Assembly (NCBI RefSeq): GCF_963678975.1
Contig: NC_089274.1
Location: 17,997,633 to 18,061,632, forward strand
Origin: Dysidea avara
Taxonomy: Eukaryota > Porifera > Demospongiae > Dictyoceratida > Dysideidae
DNA: 64,000 nucleotides
Reading direction: 5' to 3'
This document shows positions 55,380-64,000 of the stretch, piece by piece (the first letter of the stretch is position 1; every line of letters starts with the position of its first letter). The position numbers and the translations under genes were made by a program. The notes below the pieces were generated by a model. That model had not been told where the DNA came from, searched no databases, and was given only the letters and a program-made list of their open reading frames with translations.

Positions 55380-58345
55380 GCGAGGCGAATATGATGTCGC
55401 CGGCCCCCCACGGTGGAGTCTATTCTACGGAACGGAATGATGGACTAAACCACGGAACGGAACACTTTCTCAAATTGAAGCTTGCAACTTACAATTGCTG
55501 AAACTGCCCTTACAAGTTATCAAGCATAAGATAAAATGAATTAAAGGATCGATTGTGGGTTCTTGTTGGTTGTCATTAGTAACGAAGTATTAATTGTGGG
55601 ATGAGCTGTATCAGTGATGTTCATCCATGGTTCATCTACGGATATATCAAGAAGGGCACTTTATGTGGGCTGTTTTGCTTATTTTGACTTTAAAAACAGT
55701 CTGGGCCGGCTTTTCAAGTCATAAGTCAGTGTACAAATAAAGCAAGCAGGAAGACACTGGTAACAGGAAAGAGCCAGCTGAATTAAAACTTGAAGGATTT
55801 TGTGCAGTGTGTGAGGAGCAAATATTTTGGCAGACCGCAAGGAGGCTATATTCTGCAAACATCACTGAAGTGTATGCATGGAGTTATTACAGCCGGTGCA
55901 GTGAACTAATGCCATGTTCAATAGTGATCTGATTTTTTCTGTTGCACAAACTCAAGGATGTGTCTGACTGTTAGCCTTGAATCAGGCTAAATGCCAAAAC
56001 TCCAAGATCAACCAAATCTCAATTATAAGCCTTCTATACATGTGAAACCATGTCCATAGCCACCAGGCAAACGTGATTTGGACCAAGATGTGTGTGTAAT
56101 TTCAATGTATCTAGTCAGACCCAAAATGGAACACTCATATTAATTACATACCACCTAAGAATCCTAGGATTTCTTAAGTGTAACATTTCACATGCTTCAC
56201 TTCAAACAAAATAGGCTAAATTTGTTTGTCTAATTTCAAGTGATTCCCAGTCCAGCTGGTCCATGAAATTACAGTGGGATCACATGTATTTGTTACAGTG
56301 AGGGCTGCTCTGTGTTGGATCTACTCTAGAGTTGAGATTTCAAGGTACTACTCTAGAGTTGAGATTTCAAGGTAGACTGCCAATGTACCGACACTGTTGT
56401 AGCATATTTAAGTGGAGGACAAATGAATACAGTAATGCTAAATTATTTATGTATACAAATTTTTCATAATAAAATTGATATCCCATTTTGATTTGTACCT
56501 CCACTTTGCAACATATTCAAGAACAAGAAGTTACCACCCTTTTAATCTCCAACCACTGTCGTTAATTTACCAAGATCTCACCAATCTTCAGTTTGTTTTT
56601 TCCATCTACAATTTTGCTTTGGAACAATAATTATCTAAAGGTTCTAATTCATATTAAGTATTTAAATCTGTAATTCACCTTATTGTAGTTGTACTAATTT
56701 TATTGATTTGTCTATGTTTTCTTCATTTTCCTTTGAAGTTGTACAGTATAGGTAAACAAAGATAAATTTTCTCTCCCATCTTATTCTAGGATTTCTATTG
56801 ACTAAGAAAAACTTACTATATAGTAATTATTTGTATACAGGCTCAAAATTGAGAAAATATAAAGAAAGTGAATTAATATTATACAGTCAGTTTGCTTTTG
56901 GATATTTAATGTCTCCAACTGCAACAAAAAATTCGATGAATCCATGCATCTCATCGCTGGTCGTCTGAACATTCTGAAAGTGATACCTCACTCAATCAAC
57001 CATATATTCTGTTTTATTAGACTGAATAAAGTCATGATCACCTAGCCTTTTCCTGTCATCAGTAACTTGCTAGTTAATTTCTCTGTGGATACTATGCTCT
57101 GAAACTGAAGAAATTGAGTGGTCTTCTAAACTATCTTGTCAAGATCAGCAGAAACAACTGACATCCAATTGGCTACTGTATTGTAGTAACAAAACTTACC
57201 TTGGTCATGCAATGAATGAATTGAAGAGACCTGCTTGATATATCAGGTAGTAGAACAATCACTGCATGAGACAGCTATTAATGTTTTATTATTATCCTAT
57301 TCCATTTTCCTGGAGGCTCCACCGATAAAATGCAATTTCAGCAATGATAGCGGCTAGCCAAGCTGCAAGTTTTGATTCCTCCATTCTGTAAAATAGACCC
57401 CAACTCACTACTCAGGCTGAGATATCTGCCATGAGTCCACTACTCTGTTAATGAATCATTGATGTTCACACAATATAGCCTCCTTGAGGTATCTGAATGT
57501 TTGCTCCTCACACACTGCACAAAATTCCTTTAGATCTGATGTTGATTCAGCTTGTCACCATACTTGTTTCCTTTGTACTAGTGTAGCTATATACTGACTT
57601 ATGCCGATTATGCACCTATCAATGTATTGCCCCACCCCCCCCCCCCCCCCCTCGGGCGTAAGTGGGGCTTTACAGGGGGAATTGACACGAAACTGCTGCC
57701 CCACTATGGGGCATTTGACGATCGTTCAGTAAGCACCCAAATATTTTTTGTTGTAATTTGCTTCGCTATGTCAAATCCCAAGTAAATCCCGTGTTGCAAC
57801 TGGGGCCAACGGTGGGGATTTGACATGATAGGTTTGTCCTACTATGGGGCATTTGACATTCGGCTGTGTCAAATCCCTACTATAGCCCCATATATGCCCG
57901 AGGGGGGGGGGGGGGGGGGGGGAGGGGCAGTGGGGCAATACATTGATAGGTGCATTAGAAAGGATGGGCCCCAGACTGTACATTCTAAAGTCAAAGTAAG
58001 CAAAAACAACTCACATACTAGTAAAAACAAGTCATCCATTAAGTTCCCTACTTGATACATCCGAAGATAGAACACATTGAGTCAGCTATTCCCACAATTA
58101 GTACTTCGTTACTAATGACAACCAACAAGAACCCACGATCGATCCTTAAATTCGTTTTATCTTTCTTGGGGTGCGTTTGATTACCTGCTGGAAGTGCCAC
58201 CGATAACTTGTACGGCAATGGTAAGCTGCTAGCTTCAATTTGAGAAAGCATTCCGTTCCGTAGTTTAGTCCATCATTCCGTTCCGTTCCGTTCCGTAGAA
58301 TAGACCCCACCGTCCCCCACACAGGCTCGCAAAAACGAAGGGTTA
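55380..58345. repeat. Imperfect palindrome of about 3 kb upstream of fucosyltransferase B
   Basis: The left arm (about 55380-55880) and right arm (about 57460-58345) are diverged reverse complements. Shared blocks are TCTATTCTACGGAACGGAAT, TCTCAAATTGAAGCT, GGGTTCTTGTTGGTTGTCAT and GTGCAGTGTGTGAGGAGCAA. The right arm is interrupted by the MITE at 57611-57954. The spacer of about 1.6 kb has no gene; it contains a 25-bp direct duplication at 56323-56370. The left arm contains the upstream flank of fucosyltransferase B, including its GGAAC repeats. Confidence 0.75.
57611..57954. mobile_element. MITE with TTA duplication and G/C homopolymers
   Basis: The inverted ends start TGCACCTATCAATGTATTGC and are flanked by TTA (57608-57610, 57955-57957), consistent with PIF/Harbinger. 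Inside the ends lie a 17-base C run (57635-57651) and a 21-base G run (57902-57922) at mirrored positions. A worn relative lies at 51101. Confidence 0.85.
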
Positions 58346-58725
58346 TCGCTATATTCGCCCAGATATTCACCCAACTTGATGTGGCGCCTCAAAATAATAA
58401 CGCACTTTGTAAGCGAGACAGATGCTAACAGCATTGAGGGGCGAGCCTGAGCAAATATACGAGAAGGTATAATGTGTGATCATCACCTATAGTGTTGTTC
58501 TAGCATACCCATAGTCTGTGGCTGGGCATATTGATTAGAGTAGAGATTTCCAACCCGGCCTACCGATTTGTCACATATATATTTGCTAATCAAAGATATT
58601 TTTTCCCTAATTTGATAGTATTCTTCAATCAACACTGACACATTCAATGAAAAACAGTAATTAGCTAATAATCTAAAGACATTGTTTTTATACTCAAATT
58701 TGTGAGTTTTACAATCATATATATA
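58346..58725. other. No gene recognised
   Basis: A short spacer between the palindrome and module M4. It ends in a TA-rich run. Confidence 0.4.
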
Positions 58726-59553
58726 TCAAGACACACGATAGTGTGTCGTGCGGCCCAAGAAGCCGGCGCGCCACACAGTGAGCATATTGACAGGAAGAAA
58801 GAAAACGTCATTTTCACACATTTGTATCTCGGTGATACCTCATCCGATTGGAACCAAATTTGCTGCAGAGTTGCCCGCCAGCTAGGGGAGTCTACATTCC
58901 AAATTTGAAGGAAATCACTCAAGCCATTTCCGAGATACGAGTGGCCAAAGTTTGGTTTTTTTTCTTCTTCGTTTTTTTTTTTTTTCTTCTTCGTCTTTTC
59001 GCACACTTGCAAAAATTGCTATAACAAGCAAACGCGTACTCCGATCGCCTTGAAATTTGGCACACAGAAAGGGAGTCCAAAGGCCAATCCTAGCATCAAC
59101 TTTGGTACAAATCCGATGAATGGTTCAGGAGTTATGACCGATTATTCGCGTAAAACAAGATCGATTTGTTGTCACGCCTACAGGGTAAACCGCTTCATGG
59201 AATGAGTTGACAATTGCTATGTAGATGGAGTAACCATCGTAGGAGTGCCTTTTGGTGGTTTGAAAGGAATCGAGATAAATACCACGGAGATATGACACAA
59301 AACCCAACCTGTGTCACAATTACGCGATCAATTTTTAGGAATAAAAAAGTATTAGTTTTCACGCCTACTAGGCAAACCGCTTAGAGCAATGAGCTGAAAA
59401 TCGGTGTATAGCTGGAATAATCTTCATAGAAAGTACTTGCAGTAGTACAGAAGAATCGGATTACAAACCACTGAGTTATGATTCGAAAGCCAACTCCGTG
59501 TAGCAAATGCGAGATCGAGATACTCTAATAGAACAGTCACCCTAATAGAGCAT
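58726..59553 (+). repeat. End module of the composite minisatellite repeat, copy M4
   Basis: From the terminal TCAAGACACACGATAGTGTG hairpin and GC-rich box to the ACTCTAATAGAACAGTCA box beside the array at 59580. It is collinear with M1 and with M2/M3 in reverse. Repeated phrases CACGGAGATATGACAC, GAGTTATGACCG, CACTGAGTTATGA and AAATTTGG occur at intervals. Non-coding. Confidence 0.82.
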
Positions 59554-59579
59554 TCGGCTAATTTATTTACTCCATTATA

Positions 59580-62500
59580 GAATTTTATTACATCACAAGT
59601 TATTCTGTAGGGAGTTCAGCTGTAAACAGTTGATCTTATAGACAGTTCAGCAAGAAGACAGTCACCATGTGGAGAGTTAAGCAAATATATCACTATAGAG
59701 ATTCAGAACATTACAAGTCACACTGAAGAAAGTTCAGCTATAAACAAGTCATGCACCCTGTAGAGAATTCAGCTACAATTAAGTCACTCTCTAGAGAATT
59801 CAGCTACACAGAATTCAGCTACACACAAATCACTGTGGAGAGAGTTCAGCTACAAACAAATTACCCTTTAGAGTGATCAGCAATGAACAAATCAACACAA
59901 ATCTACCTGTAGAGAGATAAGCTAGATAAAAATCACCCTGTAGAGAGTTCAGCTGCAAAAAAATCACCCTGTAGAGACATCAGCTAGAAACTAGACACAA
60001 TGTAAGGAGTTCAGCTACAAGCAATCACCCTGTAGAGAGTTCAGCTAAAACAAATCAACCTGCAGAGAGATCAGCTACAAACAAATTACCTTATAGAGAG
60101 TTCAGCTACAAACAAATTACCCTGAAGAGAGATCGGCTACAAACAAATCAACCTGCAGAGAGATCAGCTACACACAAATCAACTTGTAGAGAGATCAGCT
60201 ACAAACAAATCACCCTGTAGAGAGATCAGCTACAAACTACACACAATGTAAGGAGTTCAGCTACAAACAAATCACCCTGTAGAGAGTTCAGCTAAAACAA
60301 ATCAACCTGCAGTGAGATCAGCTACAAACAAATCACCTTATAGACAGTTCAGCTACAAACAAATTACCTTGTAGAGAGATGGGCTACAAATAAATCAACC
60401 TGCAGAGAGACCAGCTACACACAATTCAACTTGTAGAGAGATCAGCTACAAACAAATCACCCTGTAGAGAGATCAGCTACAAACTAGACACAATGTAAGG
60501 AGTTCAGCTACAAGCAAATCACCCTGTAGAGAGTTCAGCTACAAACAAACCAACCTGTAGAGCGATCAGCTAGAAACAAATCACCCTTAAGAGAGGTCAG
60601 CTACAAAAAAATCACCCTGTAGAGATATCAGCTAGAAACAAATCACCCTGAAGAGAGGTCAGTTACAAAAAATCACCTTGTAGAGAGATCAACTACAAAC
60701 AAAACACTTTGCAGAGAGTTCAGCTACAAACAAATCAACCTGTAGAGAGATCATCTAGAAACAAATCAACCTGCAGAGTGATCAGCTACAAACAAATCAG
60801 CTTGTAGAGAGATCAGTTACACACAAATCAACCTGTAGAGAGATAAACTAGAAACAAATCACCCTGTAGAGAGTTCAGCTAAAACAAATCAATCTGCAGA
60901 GAGATCAGCTACATACAAATCACCATATAGATAGCTCAGCTACAAACAAATTACCTTGTAGAGAGATCGACTACAAACAAATCACCCTGCAGAGAGATCA
61001 GCTACACACAAATCAACTTGTATAGAGATCAGCTACAAACAAATCACCCTGTAGAGAGATCAGCTACAAACTAGACACAAAGTAAGGAGTTCAGCTACAA
61101 GCAAATTACCCTGTAGAGAGTTCATCTACAAACAAATCAACCTGTAGAGCAATCAGTTAGAAATAAAATCACCCTGAAGAGAGGTTAGCTACAAAAAATC
61201 ATCCTGTAGAGAGATCAGCTAGAAACTAGACACAATGTAAGGAGTTCAGCTACAAGTAAATCACCCTGTAGAGAGTTCAGCTAAAACAAATCAACCTGCA
61301 GAGAGATCAGCTACAAATAAATCACCTTATAGACAGTTCAGTTACAAACAAATTACCTTGTAGAGAGATCGGCTACAAATTAATCAACCTGCAGAGAGAT
61401 CAGCTACACACAAATCAACTTGTATAGAGATCAGCTACAAACAAATCATCCTGTAGAGAGATCAGCTAGAAACTAGACACAATGTAAGGAGTTCAGCTAC
61501 AAGCAAAATCACCCTTTAGTGAGTTCAGCTGCAAACAAATCAACCTGCAGTGAGATCACCCACAAAAACGCACTTGTACAGAGTTCAGTTACAAACAAAT
61601 TACCCTGTAGAGAGATCAGGTAGAAGAATTCACCTTGTAGAGAGTTCAGCAACAAAGAAACCACCATGTAGAGAGTTCAGCTGCAAACAAATCACCCAGT
61701 AGAAAGATCAGCTAGAAGAAATTACCTTGTAGAGAGTTCAGTTACAAAGAAACCATCATATAGAGAGTTCAGCTACAAAGAAATTACCCCATAGAGAGTT
61801 CAGCTAGAAGAAGTCACCTTGTAAAGAGTTCAGCTACAAAGAAACCATCATGTACAGAGTTCAGCTACAAAGAAACCACCATGTAGAGTGTTTAGCTGCA
61901 AAAAATCACCTGTAGAGAGTTCAGCTAGAAATAAATCACCCTGTAGAGAGATCAGCTAGAAGAGGTCACCTTGTAGAGAGTTCAGCTACAAAGAAACCAC
62001 CACATAAAGAGTTCAGCTGCAAATAAATCACTTGTACAGAGTTCAGCTACAAGTAAATCTCCCTGTAGAGGGATCAGCTAGAAGAAGTCACCTTGTAGAG
62101 AGTTCAACTACAAAGAAACCATCATGCAGAGAGTTCAGTTACAAACAAATCACCCTGTAGAGAGATCAGCTAGAAGAAGTTACCTTGTAGATAGTTCAGC
62201 TACAACAATTCACCCTGTAGAAAGATCAGCTAGAAGAAGTCACCTTGTAGAGTGTTCAGTTACAAAGAAACCATTATATAGAGAGTTCAGCTGCAAACAA
62301 ATCACTCTGTAGAGAGTTCAGCTACAAAGAAACCGCCATGTAGAGAGTTCAGCCTCAAACAAATCACCTTGTAGAGAATTCAACTGCAACAAATCACCCT
62401 GTAGAGAAGAAGTTACATTGTAGAGAGTTCAGCTACAAAAAAACCATAATGTAGGGAGTTCAACTACAAAGAAACCACCATGTATAGAGTTTAGCTGCAA

Positions 62501-62920
62501 ACAAATCACCTGTAGAGAGTTCAGCTAGAAACAAATCATCCCGTAGAGAGATCAGCTGGACGAAGTCACCTTGTAGAGAGTTCAGCTACAAAGGAACCAT
62601 CATGTAGAGAGTGAGTTCAGCTGCAAAAAAATCACCCTGTAGAGAGTTCAGCTAGACGAAGTCACCTTATAGAGAGTTCAGCTACAAAGAAACCATCATG
62701 TAGAGAGTTCAGCAACAAACAAACCACCATGTAGAGAGTTTAGCTGCAAACAAATCACCTGTAGAGAATTCAGCTAGAAACAAATCACCCTTTAGAGAGA
62801 CCAGCTAGAAGAGGTCACCTTGTAGAGAGTTCAGCTACAAAGAAACCATCCTGTATATAGTTCAGCTACATTTCAAGTCACCCAGTAGAGAGATCAACTG
62901 CAAAAAAATATCCTGTGGGG
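59580..62920 (+). repeat. 31-bp minisatellite array, about 105 units
   Basis: About 3.3 kb of units such as CAAATCACCCTGTAGAGAG plus TTCAGCTACAAA, the reverse complement of the units at 7385 and 11983. Variant units alternate (AATCACCCTG, AATCAACCTGC, GACACAATGTAAGGAG, AAACCATCATG). The left and right halves use different variant sets, so the array grew in blocks. Frames found here are repeat artefacts. Confidence 0.95.
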
Positions 62921-62936
62921 AATAATGGGCATGTAA

Positions 62937-63111
62937 TAAATATATGTATATAATTTGTATAATTACTAATAAAATCAAAAAACAATTGAAGCATTAAAAA
63001 TCTTCTTTAAGTTCTTTTCTTCTTCCTGTGAAAAAAACACACGGGTTAAAAAAGCCCCAAAGCCAGCCATAGGCCGGCTTTGCAGTATACAAATACAAAA
63101 AGAAGTGATAT
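62937..63111 (+). repeat. Linker segment of the composite repeat
   Basis: It contains TTCTTCTTCCTGTG, AGCCCCAAAGCC, GCCATAGGCCGGC and GTATACAAATACAAAAAG in the same order as 8700-8884. It joins the array to the hairpin MITE. Confidence 0.75.
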
Positions 63112-63272
63112 CTAATCAAAAACAGCCAAACTGTAAAAAAAGGTGCGGCTCCCAAAAAGGCCATGGTGAAAAAAGATGTGAAATCCAAGGTGGCGGCCAA
63201 GAAATGGCTGTGATGGTAGGTTAATGGTTACATTTTAATAACAACAATTCAGGTGAATTTGGTGCTGCTACC
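63112..63272. mobile_element. Hairpin MITE, left half only (copy 3)
   Basis: It starts TCTAATCAAAAACAGCC and stops near the middle of the element, after AATTCAGGTGAATTTGG. Sequence from 63273 is instead an inverted copy of 63655-63765. Confidence 0.8.
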
Positions 63273-63765
63273 ACTTTGCAGTGCGACATCTAGATGTTGC
63301 ACTGCTAAGTGTGCCACATCACATTTGTAGCATAAAGAATTCCTTTGATCTGAGGTGTGAAAGTGTTACATATATATATATCTAATCAAAAACAGAAAAA
63401 CAGCCAAACTGTAAAAAAAGGTGCGGCCCCTAAAAAGGCCATGGTGAAAAAAGATGTGAAATCCAAGGTGGCGGCCAAGAAATGGCAAGCGGCACCAAAT
63501 TCACCTGAATTGTCGTTATTAAAATGTAACCATTAACCTACCATCACAGCCATTTCTTGGCCGCCACCTTGGATTTTACATCTTTTTTCACCATGGCCTT
63601 TTTGGGGGCCGCACCTTTTTTTTACAGTTTGGCTGTTTTTGATTAGATATATATATATATATGTAACACTTTCACACCTCAGATCAAAGGAATTCTTTAT
63701 GCTACAAATGTGATGTGGCACACTTAGCAGTGCAACATCTAGATGTCGCACTGCAAAGTGTGCTG
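63273..63765. repeat. Second-order inverted repeat around MITE copy 4
   Basis: 63273-63380 and 63655-63765 are reverse complements (both contain CTCAGATCAAAGGAATTC or its complement) and enclose the hairpin MITE at 63382-63648. Each arm holds a 28-bp near-palindrome centred on ATCTAGAT (63278-63305 and 63727-63754). Confidence 0.8.
63382..63648. mobile_element. Hairpin MITE, copy 4
   Basis: An internally shortened copy of the hairpin element, starting TCTAATCAAAAACAG and ending with its complement between TA runs. The right half is full and the left half lacks its inner part. Confidence 0.82.
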
Positions 63766-64000
63766 ACAACTCATTACTGCATTCCATAAACTGTACAGCT
63801 TTAATGCTTCTTACTATTGAATACTGTAGTAAAATGTATATGAAACCTATATGAGCAACATCCACTTTACATTGTGGGCTTCAGTGATCTCCTGTGGCCT
63901 ACAATTGAGCCCTCCTGTGGCTCTCAATTGAGACCAACCGAATCCCACAATCAAAACTGTCTCATGGTGATAAGGTTTCTTATACATTTTGAAAACCTTA
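63766..64000. other. No gene recognised
   Basis: Unassigned sequence at the window end. CTCCTGTGGC occurs twice near 63890 and 63912. Confidence 0.4.

Overview
The window is eukaryotic nuclear DNA from an animal, most likely an early-branching marine invertebrate. A demosponge is my best guess, but that is inference. The evidence is spliced GT-AG genes with introns from about 45 bp to 3 kb, metazoan-type protein families (Elongin A, PTRHD1, ABHD1/3), a low-GC background, and a very dense load of relics from many transposon superfamilies. There are no operons, ribosome binding sites or CRISPR arrays.

Host genes. (1) 21575-24130 (+) is Elongin A, with eleven exons reconstructed in consistent phase; only the 5' exon was not found. 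(2) 24312-24786 (-) is a complete two-exon PTRHD1-like peptidyl-tRNA hydrolase, converging on Elongin A with about 180 bp between stop codons. (3) 32376-42340 (+) is a complete eight-exon ABHD1/3-type alpha/beta hydrolase. Decayed first and last exons of a second copy lie at 24908 and 27688, so this looks like a tandem duplication with one dead copy. (4) 43434-44591 (-) and 54211-55344 (-) are two intronless, nearly identical GT10 alpha-1,3-fucosyltransferases about 10 kb apart.

Mobile-DNA layers. 1-17150 is almost all repeats: a foldback element, MITEs with clean inverted ends, LINE 3' ends, and a composite repeat. That composite consists of a conserved end module of about 830 bp, an array of 31-bp minisatellite units (0.5-3.3 kb), a GC-rich linker, and a hairpin element of about 330 bp. 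It recurs at 7.4-9.2 kb, 11.5-15.9 kb and 58.7-63.6 kb, and is the best candidate for an undescribed element. 17.2-20.0 kb holds a dead transposon with a THAP/DDE transposase and, facing it, a SWIM/YqaJ exonuclease, which is the gene pair of ISL2EU-type elements. 44.9-46.6 kb is a giant hairpin with 785-bp arms. 47.1-48.2 kb is a nest of two hAT-type elements, each with a perfect 8-bp target duplication, plus a tRNA-derived SINE. 50.6-52.0 kb is a broken reverse transcriptase. 55.4-58.3 kb is an imperfect palindrome of about 3 kb upstream of the second fucosyltransferase.

The host genes share no evident pathway; their proximity is ordinary gene adjacency plus local duplication. Exon boundaries come from reading splice sites and family conservation by eye, and no alignment was run.
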